The translations under genes were made by a program, and so were the position numbers. A model generated the notes under the pieces. That model was not told the DNA's origin. It did not search any database and was given only the letters and a program-made list of their open reading frames with translations. Below are positions 41,890 to 50,411 of a stretch of DNA of 64,000 nt, in pieces (within the stretch, counting starts at the first letter, position 1; the number at the start of each line of letters is the position of its first letter). This stretch comes from Chitinophaga filiformis (GTDB lineage: Bacteria; Bacteroidota; Bacteroidia; Chitinophagales; Chitinophagaceae): contig NZ_JAKIRP010000014.1 of the NCBI RefSeq assembly GCF_021646545.1, forward strand, positions 62,001 to 126,000, given 5' to 3'.

Positions 41890-42768
41890 CTACTCTACTG
41901 AGAATGAAAGCCTTTTGGCGTTCACCCCTCCCAAGATGCCATATCCGTTCTCCACATTGGAATAGACGTTCACCGGATCCATTGAAAAATCCAGCCGCTC
42001 CTCCAATCGTTGCGAATATGTTCCATCAAGGTATTTGTAGGCTCCTCTGGTCAACCCGCTGACTTCCACGATCATGTGAGAAGCTGTCACTTCTTTGCTT
42101 GTCTGCAACACGAAGAGGACATCTTTTCCATTGATCCGGTCATCAGTCAGCAGTACTTCACTGTAATACGCATTACCGATAACATCAATGAAGCTATTGT
42201 TGAACAATGGGTCCAGGCGGAATTTTACCGTATCCCGCTTCAGGGGTACGATCTGTCCATTTACGGTATCTGCATTATATACACGGATCCTGTAATAATT
42301 CTTTTCTGCGATATTATCTTTCAGGGAGAACTTTATCCTGTTGGAGGCTATTTGTGCGGATGCATCCCTGATATCAGGTGCAGACGGCGTACTATCGGTT
42401 GCCTCAACACTCGTCAGACCGGTATAACTCACGCTCACCGTATATTGTTTTCCGGTCCCTGCCACTCCCTGTGATACATAATATCCTCTCCCATTGATCA
42501 CCCGCCACTCCGGCGCAGGCAAGGTCATCCCGTTTTCCTGTATGACCACTGCAGCGCCCTGCAACTCCGGAAACCGCAGGTTACCATATTCCTTCACCGG
42601 CTTGCTTTTGGTGACGCGTATATATATGAGACTGTCCGGTTGTATCAGGCTGTTCAGCACAACTTTGTCCCCGTCATAAGGAATCGGCATCCGTGATTCT
42701 TTCTGACAGGCTGCTATCACAATGATCAACAATATTGCATAAAGAGAAAATGGACGCATACGTTTCAT
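41890..42768 (-). CDS. DUF4249 lipoprotein, partner of the FecA-like receptor
   Basis: A 292-residue lipoprotein (LLIIVIAAC). The sequence matches the DUF4249 family: PIPYDGDKVVLNSLIQPDSLIYIRVTKSKPV, GAAVVIQENG, GRGYYVSQGVAGTGKQYTVSVSYTGLTSVEATDSTPSAP and DNIAEKNYYRIRVYNAD. Families of this type are almost always encoded directly after a TonB-dependent receptor in Bacteroidota. Here the start codon is immediately adjacent to the receptor stop (42769), implying translational coupling. It is probably an outer-membrane lipoprotein that works with the receptor; the substrate is unknown. Confidence 0.88.
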   Translation of the reverse strand: MKRMRPFSLYAILLIIVIAACQKESRMPIPYDGDKVVLNSLIQPDSLIYIRVTKSKPVKEYGNLRFPELQGAAVVIQENGMTLPAPEWRVINGRGYYVSQGVAGTGKQYTVSVSYTGLTSVEATDSTPSAPDIRDASAQIASNRIKFSLKDNIAEKNYYRIRVYNADTVNGQIVPLKRDTVKFRLDPLFNNSFIDVIGNAYYSEVLLTDDRINGKDVLFVLQTSKEVTASHMIVEVSGLTRGAYKYLDGTYSQRLEERLDFSMDPVNVYSNVENGYGILGGVNAKRLSFSVE

Positions 42769-45420
42769 TTAAAATTTAATTGCATAAGTCACGCTGGGCA
42801 GAATAGGCAAAATGCTGATCTCTGCCAGGTACCGTTCTTGTTTCTCCGTATCTGTGACTATATAATAGGAGAATGGATTTCGCTGATTATATGCATTGTA
42901 CAGACTGAATGTCCAGCTCTTTGTCCACAGCTTTTTCTTCTTGCTGTAGGTAGCACTGATATCCAGCCGGTGCATAGATGAAGTTCGATATTGATTCCTG
43001 TTGCCGATATGATCGATGATAGGATCTTTCTGTGGCGGATCAAAAGGAGATGGATCTCCTATACCTTCAAAGCTCGCTGTTGGCAAGGTCAGTGGCAATC
43101 CGGATGTATATTCCCAGGTGGCCGACAGTTCCCAGCGTTTGCCCAAACGCTGTGTCAGCACTACTTCAAGATCATGCCGGCGGTCATATTTATAAGGGAA
43201 GGACTTGCCCCCATTCACCGTTGGGAATGTCCTGTCTGACCAGGCCAGTGTATAACCGATCCATCCGCGGGTAGTTCCTTTCTTCTTTTCCAGTAAGATC
43301 TCTCCGCCATAACTGCGTCCCTTGCCGACAGCTACCAGATCATCCCAGTTTTCACCTGCGCCATCAAATGGAGATACATACTCACTGTATTCTATAACAT
43401 GGTCCATGGTTTTATAATAAACTTCTGCGGACATGGTATACATGCGGTGGCGACTGGTCTTCGAAACACCAATGGATCCCTGGCGGGAAAACATAGGTTG
43501 CACTTTCCCTGTGGATGGCACCCAGAGATCTGTAGGCAGGCTGGCTCCACTGTTGGAGAGCAGGTGCAGGTACTGGGTCATATGTGTGTACGTACCTCTT
43601 AGAGTCCACCTGCGCGGTAACTGGTATCTGAGTCCCAATCTTGGCTGTACCGAATGATAGAAACGCCCGTCCACCAGGAAACCCGAAGCATGAATGCCGG
43701 CATTGATCCGTAGCGCCTGTGATGCACTCCATTCATCTTCTGCATACAACAATATCTCCTGTCCGGTGGAATGGCCATTATCATACGTTGTATCCACGGA
43801 TGGCGCTGCATCTCCGTCATCCTGAAACAATGATACGCCCGGGTTAAAGATGTGAGTAATAGCACCTGCGCCGAACTTAATTGTATGTTTGGGTTGGGGC
43901 CTGTATTCAAAATCTGCCTTTGCAACAATATCCTGAATGCTGGAAGAATATTTACCGTACAATCTGTTTGTATCTACCGTATTTATGGGCTTATAATCAT
44001 ATTTGTACTCAGTAGAAAAATAGTATTGTGAGTAATTGCTGGTGATGTTAGCAAACAATTTCGGACTGAATACATGGTTCCAGCGAAGCGTACTCGTATA
44101 ATTCCCCCATAAAAACTTAGAACGGCTATCGCCAAAGTAAGCACTCGGATTGGCAGGATCCTGCGGCTTTTCTTTCCATTTTATATTCAGCTGGTCCTGT
44201 CCGATATAAGCACTCAGATACAAACGGTCCTTTTCAGAGAAGATATGATTCACCTTCAGATTAGCGTCGTAAAAAAACACGTATCCTTTACTATCAGGAC
44301 TTCCGTCATCTCCATTGTCGGCAGTCTGTATCAGGTCGTTCAACAGCATATCGGTATGCGATCGGCGGGCAGACACAAGAAAGGAGGTTTTCCCTTTTTT
44401 GATCGGTCCCTCTACCATCGCCTTCGCAGCGATCAACCCGATGGCTGCTTCTCCATGAAACTGCTGCATATCGCCGTCTTTCAGCGAAATATCTACAATA
44501 GACGACAAGCGTCCTCCGTAACGGGCAGGAAATGCCCCTTTATAGAATTCTGCACTCTTTACAATATCAGGATTAAATACCGAGAAGATCCCGAACAGAT
44601 GTGACACACTGAAGATCGGCGTACCATCCAGCAGCACCAGGTTCTGGTCCGGACTTCCACCCCTTACATTTAGTCCGCCACCGCCTTCTATACCGCCCGA
44701 TACACCTGGCAATGCGCCGATAGCACGCATCATATCCGCCTCGCCCAGCAGGCGTGGCATGGCTTTCATATCGGCGGGCGATAAATTTAATTTACTCAGT
44801 GGCCCCTGTTCCTGCTGCTGACGGAATGTATCTGTCACGATGACCACTTCAGGCAGGCTGTTTTGTGATTGCAGGGGCACGATGACGGGTTCAGACTGTG
44901 ATTTTCTGACTGGTAACATTCCGGGTTTATAACCAATGTAGGAGACCTGTAAACTAACCGTGTCGCGGGGTAGCGTGAGACTAAAAAAGCCAAACTGGTT
45001 AGTGGTGGTTCCAACATGTTGTACAGGGGAATAAACGGTGGCTCCGATCAGCTTTTCGCCGGTGGTGTAATCCTGCACATATCCACTGATAGTCTGCGTG
45101 GGATGTTTTTTGAATGTCAGCACGATCTGATCACCGATACGGGCGAACTGAATATCGAAGGGTCTGAAAATATCTTCCAGCGCTTTTTTCAGGGGCTTGT
45201 TATGTATGTTCACTGTTACCCGTGGGGACAAGTCAACAACGTTTTTGCTGTAAGAGAAATGGATGCCATATTGTTTCTCCAGTATAATACATATTGTTTC
45301 AAGCGGCTGGTCCTTCACTGCCACACTGACCCTGGTACGCCAATCCCACTGGGAGGATGCATGTACAGGAATACAGATCAGCAATGTTCCTAATAACATC
45401 CTACCAAACAGCGACATCAT
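42769..45420 (-). CDS. FecA-like TonB-dependent receptor with STN signalling domain
   Basis: An 883-residue outer membrane receptor. After a signal peptide, residues about 28-105 form an STN (secretin/TonB N-terminal) domain (VSVAVKDQPLETICIILEKQYGIHFSY...VNIHNKPLKKALEDIFRPF), which in FecA-type systems contacts the anti-sigma factor. A carboxypeptidase-regulatory-like domain follows at about 112-190 (ISGYVQDYTTGEKLIGATVYSP...VSYIGYKPG). The plug has MPRLLGEADMMRAIGALPGVSGGIEGGGGLNVRGGSPDQNLVLLDGTPIF, and then the barrel, ending ILPSVTYAIKF. Upstream FecR and ECF sigma genes fit surface-signalling control, and DUF4249 follows. Substrate unknown. Confidence 0.92.
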   Translation of the reverse strand: MMSLFGRMLLGTLLICIPVHASSQWDWRTRVSVAVKDQPLETICIILEKQYGIHFSYSKNVVDLSPRVTVNIHNKPLKKALEDIFRPFDIQFARIGDQIVLTFKKHPTQTISGYVQDYTTGEKLIGATVYSPVQHVGTTTNQFGFFSLTLPRDTVSLQVSYIGYKPGMLPVRKSQSEPVIVPLQSQNSLPEVVIVTDTFRQQQEQGPLSKLNLSPADMKAMPRLLGEADMMRAIGALPGVSGGIEGGGGLNVRGGSPDQNLVLLDGTPIFSVSHLFGIFSVFNPDIVKSAEFYKGAFPARYGGRLSSIVDISLKDGDMQQFHGEAAIGLIAAKAMVEGPIKKGKTSFLVSARRSHTDMLLNDLIQTADNGDDGSPDSKGYVFFYDANLKVNHIFSEKDRLYLSAYIGQDQLNIKWKEKPQDPANPSAYFGDSRSKFLWGNYTSTLRWNHVFSPKLFANITSNYSQYYFSTEYKYDYKPINTVDTNRLYGKYSSSIQDIVAKADFEYRPQPKHTIKFGAGAITHIFNPGVSLFQDDGDAAPSVDTTYDNGHSTGQEILLYAEDEWSASQALRINAGIHASGFLVDGRFYHSVQPRLGLRYQLPRRWTLRGTYTHMTQYLHLLSNSGASLPTDLWVPSTGKVQPMFSRQGSIGVSKTSRHRMYTMSAEVYYKTMDHVIEYSEYVSPFDGAGENWDDLVAVGKGRSYGGEILLEKKKGTTRGWIGYTLAWSDRTFPTVNGGKSFPYKYDRRHDLEVVLTQRLGKRWELSATWEYTSGLPLTLPTASFEGIGDPSPFDPPQKDPIIDHIGNRNQYRTSSMHRLDISATYSKKKKLWTKSWTFSLYNAYNQRNPFSYYIVTDTEKQERYLAEISILPILPSVTYAIKF

Positions 45421-45440
45421 TCTTTTTAAGGTTGTAAAAT

Positions 45441-46391
45441 TTATTCTTCATGCTTCTTCAATATTATGACGGTGTCTTTTTTCTCTATATCTGCATTGGT
45501 CATGAACGCAATAGACGCGAGTACATTCTCTGCGGTTTCTCCGGTAAAAGTAGCTGTTACCGGCAATTGCAGCAAGGCTGCGTCGGCAGTAACATGTACA
45601 TGATAAACAACTTCAATGGTCTGCAGTACTTCCGATAGCGGTGTATCGGAGAATACCAGTTGCTGCCCCGAGGCATCCGCCACGTGTGCTGCGATCCTGA
45701 AGGGGACCTGTTCTCCCTGCTGTTCCAGCAGCATACCGGCCGACAGTACCACGCTATCGTTGCTGCGCCTGTCTGTCACCATGATCTGTCCCGTATCCAC
45801 ATGTATGCGCAGCGCACCTTTTTTCCCCGCAGCCACATCTACCATAAAACGGGTGCCTAATACTTTTATCGTCCTCTCCCCCAGCTTTATTATAAACGGG
45901 CGAGCGGCATCCGGCGTTACATTGAATATGGCTTTTCCTTCCAGCGACACTTCCCGCTGCCTGCGGCCAAACCCTGCCAGTACCAGCAGTTGCGCCTTAT
46001 CTTCCAGCTGAACAGTAGTACCATCTTTCAGTTGTGCCACCACAGGCCCTGTAAAGCGCTGTGTACGGCCACTGCGGGTAGTTAGCCACAACAAACCCGT
46101 TCCGGCAGCAAACAGTATGACAGCGGCAGCCATCCACCACTTACGCCATTTGACCGTCCTTCCTCCCATCCTGGCGTTAAGCGACTGCCAGGCACGTTCG
46201 GTATCGGCAGGCGTCACAATTATATGAGGCTGTTCCTGCAGCAACTTTTCAAGTGCCGACAGCAACCCCGGGTGATCAGGATCACTATTCAGCCAGTCGT
46301 CCACCCACTGGCGCTCAGCCACATCGGCCTCCCCCAGCAAATATTTACATAGCAAGGCATATAACGCCTCATCAGCATACAGTTTAGTCAT
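45441..46391 (-). CDS. FecR-family anti-sigma factor (receptor unit)
   Basis: Starts at MTKLYADEALYALLCKYLLGEADVAERQ; the frame to 46439 adds unlikely residues. The 316-residue protein has a cytoplasmic anti-sigma helix region (residues 1-80), one membrane helix (WWMAAAVILFAAGTGLLWL, about 85-103), and a periplasmic FecR domain (VVAQLKDGTTVQLEDKAQLLV, VSLEGKAIFNVTPDAARPFIIKLGERTIKVLGTRFMVD). A C-terminal STN-like region (VFSDTPLSEVLQTIEVVYHVHV) follows. It would hold the ECF factor at 46569 and receive the signal from the STN domain of the receptor at 42769. A 20-bp gap separates it from the receptor gene. Confidence 0.9.
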   Translation of the reverse strand: MTKLYADEALYALLCKYLLGEADVAERQWVDDWLNSDPDHPGLLSALEKLLQEQPHIIVTPADTERAWQSLNARMGGRTVKWRKWWMAAAVILFAAGTGLLWLTTRSGRTQRFTGPVVAQLKDGTTVQLEDKAQLLVLAGFGRRQREVSLEGKAIFNVTPDAARPFIIKLGERTIKVLGTRFMVDVAAGKKGALRIHVDTGQIMVTDRRSNDSVVLSAGMLLEQQGEQVPFRIAAHVADASGQQLVFSDTPLSEVLQTIEVVYHVHVTADAALLQLPVTATFTGETAENVLASIAFMTNADIEKKDTVIILKKHEE

Positions 46392-46568
46392 CGAACAGTT
46401 TGTAGTATTTATAACAGATGAAAGCAGGCAAAAGCACAATGAGGCTTTCTCATGGTAACAGACGCAGGTTGTGGCAGGTTTCCCCTATCGGGGATGCAAA
46501 TATTCATGCGCCAACAGGGGTACCACGGCTCAGATCTTCCCCGAAGGGGCAAAATCATACCGGGTAAA
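46392..46568 (-). other. Sigma-FecR gap with two similar small hairpins
   Basis: The 177-bp gap contains two related stems, TTTCCCCtatcGGGG near 46479-46494 and TTCCCCgaaGGGGC near 46538-46553, each followed by a GCAAA word. They could tune FecR expression relative to the sigma factor. Confidence 0.4.
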
Positions 46569-47078
46569 TCACAACAACAGCACGTGCAGGTATTCCTTCA
46601 GCTCTTTATGCATGATTTTCAATGCCTTCCCCATTTGATTCTCCACTGTTTTCACAGAAATGTTCATTACCTCGGCAATCTCGGCGTACTTTAATTGTTG
46701 CTGCCGGCTGAGTACAAATACTTCACGGCAACGCTCGGGTAGCACTTCCAGGGCCTGCTGATACATCCGCTCCAGCTCCCAGGCGGGCGACTGTACCTGG
46801 CCACCCGCAGCATGCAGATCGCCTGCTACCTGCTCTTTTTCCTGCCTTACCGTTTCCTTCCGCCAGTTACTGATAGCCGTATTCCGGATGGCGGCAAACA
46901 GGTAAGACCTCATAGCGCCGGCAACATCAATGGTTTCCCGTTTCTCCCACAACCGCAGGAACACCTGTTGCACCACTTCCTCCGCCTCATGGAGGTTGCC
47001 GGTGTAATGCACCGCAAATGCCAGACATGCGGCATGATGTTCTCTAAAGGTATTTTCAAATGTACGACGGTCCAGCAT
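46569..47078 (-). CDS. ECF sigma factor (FecI-like)
   Basis: A 169-residue sigma factor. Region 2 (FREHHAACLAFAVHYTGNLHEAEEVVQQVFLRLWEKRETID, SYLFAAIRNTAISNWRK) binds core polymerase and the -10 element. Region 4 (EVLPERCREVFVLSRQQQLKYAEIAEVMNISVKTVENQMGKALKIM) binds the -35 element. No extra C-terminal domain. The order sigma-FecR-STN receptor-DUF4249 on one strand is the classic surface-signalling unit of Bacteroidota: substrate on the receptor releases the sigma factor from FecR to induce the receptor genes. Confidence 0.93.
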   Translation of the reverse strand: MLDRRTFENTFREHHAACLAFAVHYTGNLHEAEEVVQQVFLRLWEKRETIDVAGAMRSYLFAAIRNTAISNWRKETVRQEKEQVAGDLHAAGGQVQSPAWELERMYQQALEVLPERCREVFVLSRQQQLKYAEIAEVMNISVKTVENQMGKALKIMHKELKEYLHVLLL

Positions 47079-47171
47079 TGGTATTTAAACCCTGTAAAGA
47101 TATAATATATACCCGGTTTTGTTGTGTTAACTGCTGACTATCACTCCTTCCGTGTATGCAAACAGGAAAGA

Positions 47172-47252
47172 ATGACCGTTAAGCAGAAAGGTCCCGGTCA
47201 TTAATTTTGTGAAGCTACACTGTTATTTGGGAAGGTACATTGATTAACTTTG
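47172..47252 (+). promoter_or_regulatory. pyrD upstream region: inverted repeat and two -7-like elements
   Basis: AATGACCG (47171-47178) and CGGTCATT (47195-47202) form a perfect 8-bp inverted repeat. It abuts TAATTTTG (47202-47209), an exact TAnnTTTG match. A second exact match, TAACTTTG (47245-47252), ends only 7 bp before the ATG at 47260, implying a nearly leaderless message if used. Confidence 0.5.
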
Positions 47253-47259
47253 TGCCCGC

Positions 47260-48282
47260 ATGTATAATCTTATCAAAAAAATACTCTTCCGCTTCCCGCC
47301 GGAAAGCATTCACTACCAGGTGATGAAAGGCCTGCAGGTAATGCATGGTATCCCGCTGGGGAAAAATGTTGTACGTTCTTTCTGTTTGCCGAAACGCAAA
47401 GGTCTGGAAAGACAATTATGGGGACTGACCTTTAAGAATCCCGTAGGACTGGCAGCCGGCTTCGATAAAGATGCCCGCTATACAGACGAACTGGCCAGCC
47501 TTGGATTCGGATTTGTGGAGATCGGCACCGTAACACCTGTAGCGCAACCCGGCAATGATCAGCCACGCCTGTTCCGCCTTCCCGCCGATCAGGCCCTTAT
47601 CAACCGTATGGGCTTCAACAACGGAGGCGCTATCGCCGCTGCCAAACGCCTGCAGAAAAGGAAATCAGACATCATTATCGGTGGTAATATCGGTAAGAAC
47701 AAGATAACACCGAATGAACAGGCCATCAACGATTATGAGAAATGTTTCCATGCCCTGTTTGATGTGGTGGATTATTTCGTTGTGAACGTCAGCTCTCCCA
47801 ATACTCCGAACCTGCGTGCATTACAGGAGAAAGAGCCGTTGAAACAATTGCTGCATCACTTACAGATGCTCAATGCACAGAAGCCGAAACAAAAACCTAT
47901 CCTGCTGAAAATAGCGCCAGACCTGACCCTCAGTCAGCTGGACGATATTATCGAGATCGTACAGGAAACCAAACTGGCCGGTATTGTCGCCACCAACACA
48001 ACCATCGACAGGGATAACTTACAGACGCCTGCAGAAGAAGTAGCCGCTATCGGCTCTGGTGGACTGAGCGGCCTGCCGGTGAAACAGAAAGCGACAGAAG
48101 TGATCCGCTATATCCATAAACACACCAATGGCGCTGTGCCTATTATTGCTGTAGGAGGTATCTTCACAGCTGCAGATGCACAGGAGAAACTGGATGCAGG
48201 CGCATCACTGGTGCAGGTGTATACGGGATTCGTGTATGAAGGGCCGACAATCGTGAAGAAGATCTGCGAAGGATTAAAATAA
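47260..48282 (+). CDS. pyrD: Dihydroorotate dehydrogenase (quinone), class 2
   Basis: A 340-residue membrane-associated flavoenzyme oxidising dihydroorotate to orotate in pyrimidine synthesis, with quinone as acceptor. The N-terminal 40 residues (LIKKILFRFPPESIHYQVMKGL) are the amphipathic helix pair of class 2 enzymes that takes up quinone. The core shows KNPVGLAAGFDKD, GFGFVEIGTVTPVAQPGNDQPRLFRLP, INRMGFNN, the catalytic Ser in VVNVSSPNTPNLR (Ser178/179), LLKIAPDLT, ATNTT and GGIFTAADAQEKLDAGASLVQVYTGFVYEGP. A single gene between the sigma factor (divergent) and the convergent GH127. Two hairpins follow its stop. Confidence 0.95.
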   Translation: MYNLIKKILFRFPPESIHYQVMKGLQVMHGIPLGKNVVRSFCLPKRKGLERQLWGLTFKNPVGLAAGFDKDARYTDELASLGFGFVEIGTVTPVAQPGNDQPRLFRLPADQALINRMGFNNGGAIAAAKRLQKRKSDIIIGGNIGKNKITPNEQAINDYEKCFHALFDVVDYFVVNVSSPNTPNLRALQEKEPLKQLLHHLQMLNAQKPKQKPILLKIAPDLTLSQLDDIIEIVQETKLAGIVATNTTIDRDNLQTPAEEVAAIGSGGLSGLPVKQKATEVIRYIHKHTNGAVPIIAVGGIFTAADAQEKLDAGASLVQVYTGFVYEGPTIVKKICEGLK

Positions 48283-48296
48283 TTAAATCTCATAAC

Positions 48297-48342
48297 ACTA
48301 CAGGCGTCATATGTAACAACTCTTACACGTGACGCCTGTAGT
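48297..48342. terminator. Hairpin after pyrD, perfect 13-bp stem
   Basis: ACTACAGGCGTCA (48297-48309) pairs perfectly with TGACGCCTGTAGT (48330-48342) over a 20-base loop, 15 bp beyond the pyrD stop. ATTAAAAA follows on the plus strand, so the T-tract is weak. A likely terminator for pyrD. Confidence 0.75.
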
Positions 48343-48351
48343 ATTAAAAAC

Positions 48352-48378
48352 TGGAGCTACACAACGCGCATAGCTCCA
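48352..48378. terminator. Second hairpin between pyrD and GH127
   Basis: TGGAGCTA (48352-48359) pairs with TAGCTCCA (48371-48378) over 11 bases, 19 bp beyond the GH127 stop on the minus strand. The minus strand continues with TTTTTAATA after about ten bases, so it can serve as the terminator of the PUL transcript. Confidence 0.7.
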
Positions 48379-48396
48379 TGGAGCTTTCCCGATGGA

Positions 48397-50397
48397 TTAC
48401 TTAGCCAGTATTTCCACGTCCACTATTTTTTCGGGGAACCATACATTCATTTCCCCTTCGCCCCTGTTTGCCCATGCATAATATGGAATCAGCGTTACCT
48501 GCTTTGGTGCTGTATTTACCTGCTGTTGCTGTTCATTTACATTGATACTTTTACCTTCGCCTTTCAGTACCACGATACCATTCAGCATATCTTTCCTGAC
48601 TTCAGGCTGGAATGTTTCAGGCAGCAGGAGATTGCTGGTGCGGCCATCGTTATCCTTCCATTCTGCACAATACATCAATGGTCCGCGCTGAATGGCTACC
48701 TTCCCGTTATCGTCTTTTACCTGCTGGATGGCCAGTACCTCATGCGTTTCCATCGGTAACTGCACTTCCACCACATCTTTTTTGTTCCACTTCTTTTTGA
48801 TCACGGCATAGCCCTGCTCCAGCTGATAGCTTACCGGCTGACCATTTACTTTGATCAACACACTGTCTGCTTTGCCTGCCTTGAAATAATAGATCCCTCC
48901 GGGAATAGCTTCCTGCCTTGCCCAGCCGGGTATGCGGACCTTTAAAGTGAATTCTGTTGCAGCCGCCGGTTCGATATTGAAACGCAGGTCTCCCTGCCAT
49001 GGATAGTTGTTAGACTGTACAATCTTTACCTTCTGTTTCTCCACTTCCAATGAAGCAGTACTGTTGACAAACAGGTTCACATATACCTCACGTCCTTTCT
49101 GTGCATAAATGTAGCCGGGCAGGGAAGGCAGGAAGCGCGCCATATTTGTGGGACAGCAGGAACATTCAAACCATCCGGAACGCGTTGCCTCCAGGCTGTG
49201 ATGATGCATTCCTCTGCGTACCTGCATAGCGTTGGTGTAGAAGAAAGACTTGCCATCCAGGCCTACGCCCGATATCAGCCCATTGTACAGCACCTTTTCC
49301 AGCATATCCACATACTTCGCATCGCCATGCAACTGGAACATACGCTGGTTCCAGTAGACATTACCAATAGCTGCGCAGGTTTCGTTGTAAGCGGTAGCAT
49401 TGGGCAGATCATAATTCTCTCCGAAGCGCTCTCCGTCAGGTACGGCGCCAATACCACCCTGTACATAGATCTTTTTGGTAGCCATATTATTCCAGATCCT
49501 GTCAATGGCATGCAGATAAGCGGTATCATTTTCCAGTGCCGCTACATCAGCCATTGCCGCATACAGGTACATGGCTCTTACGGCATGTCCCACTGCTTCG
49601 GATTGCTTTATTACCGGCTCCTGGTCCTGCCAGTATTTACCGTTCTCCCACGGATTCCGGCTTTTGGTATTATACTGCCGCTTGCCTCTTTCATCGATGA
49701 AGAATTTTGCCAGCTGCAGGTATTCTTTCTTCCCGGTAACGCGGTACAAACGTACCAGTCCCATCTCCACTATTTCATGTCCCGGTGCTACACCACGTTT
49801 GCCTGGCCCAAAGGTCTGTACCAGCAGATCGGCATTTTTCAACGCTATGTCCAGGAAATTACGCTTGCCGGTAGCCAGGTAATGTGCACTGGCTGCTTCA
49901 AACATATGTCCGGAGTTATAAAGTTCATGGCTTCCGTCGTGCTCCTTCACCCATCGCTCTGACCCCGACCAGTCATGCGGATGCAATGGATCGATGGTCC
50001 TGGCTGTATACAGGTATCCATCAGGTTCCTGCGCTTTGCCAACAACAGTGATCAGCGAATCCACATAAGCGTCCATCTTCTTATCGGGCGTAACCGCCAT
50101 AGAATAAGAAGCGCCTTCGATGGTCTTGTAAATATCCGTATCATCGAAGGGGAACTTCGTACAGAACTTACCTTCTTTCGCTGCCGCCATCTCAAAGTTC
50201 TTCACGCGGCCAGTACTCTCACACCGCGCAAAGGACGCCGGGATCGTCACGTTATGATTCGTACGTACACGCGGCAGCCAGAAACTGTCAGTCAGCTGTA
50301 CGGCAGTAAAATTCACCGCTCTCAAAGGATAGTCCGCCTGCTGCGCGCAGAGAGGAATAGCATACAACAATGCGAGTGATAACAATTGTTTTTTCAT
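48397..50397 (-). CDS. GH127 beta-L-arabinofuranosidase-like enzyme
   Basis: A 666-residue exported protein (signal peptide ending LCAQ) with an (alpha/alpha)6 barrel and C-terminal beta domains. The metal-thiolate active site of GH127 is intact: Glu323 (DGERFGE), Glu339 and Cys341 (YNETCAAIGN), and Cys414-Cys415 (ECSCCPTN). These correspond to Glu322, Glu338, Cys340 and the nucleophile Cys417 with Cys418 in the Bifidobacterium enzyme HypBA1. The expected reaction is release of beta-L-arabinofuranose from arabino-oligosaccharides or glycoproteins. It is the last gene of the SusC/SusD locus, 14 bp after susD, so it probably processes the imported glycan in the periplasm. Confidence 0.92.
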   Translation of the reverse strand: MKKQLLSLALLYAIPLCAQQADYPLRAVNFTAVQLTDSFWLPRVRTNHNVTIPASFARCESTGRVKNFEMAAAKEGKFCTKFPFDDTDIYKTIEGASYSMAVTPDKKMDAYVDSLITVVGKAQEPDGYLYTARTIDPLHPHDWSGSERWVKEHDGSHELYNSGHMFEAASAHYLATGKRNFLDIALKNADLLVQTFGPGKRGVAPGHEIVEMGLVRLYRVTGKKEYLQLAKFFIDERGKRQYNTKSRNPWENGKYWQDQEPVIKQSEAVGHAVRAMYLYAAMADVAALENDTAYLHAIDRIWNNMATKKIYVQGGIGAVPDGERFGENYDLPNATAYNETCAAIGNVYWNQRMFQLHGDAKYVDMLEKVLYNGLISGVGLDGKSFFYTNAMQVRRGMHHHSLEATRSGWFECSCCPTNMARFLPSLPGYIYAQKGREVYVNLFVNSTASLEVEKQKVKIVQSNNYPWQGDLRFNIEPAAATEFTLKVRIPGWARQEAIPGGIYYFKAGKADSVLIKVNGQPVSYQLEQGYAVIKKKWNKKDVVEVQLPMETHEVLAIQQVKDDNGKVAIQRGPLMYCAEWKDNDGRTSNLLLPETFQPEVRKDMLNGIVVLKGEGKSINVNEQQQQVNTAPKQVTLIPYYAWANRGEGEMNVWFPEKIVDVEILAK

Positions 50398-50411
50398 AAA
50401 CCCTTTATAAA

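Noticed and set aside
49198..49962. 254-codon plus-strand frame
   Set aside because: Antisense to GH127, whose active-site residues are all in the minus frame.
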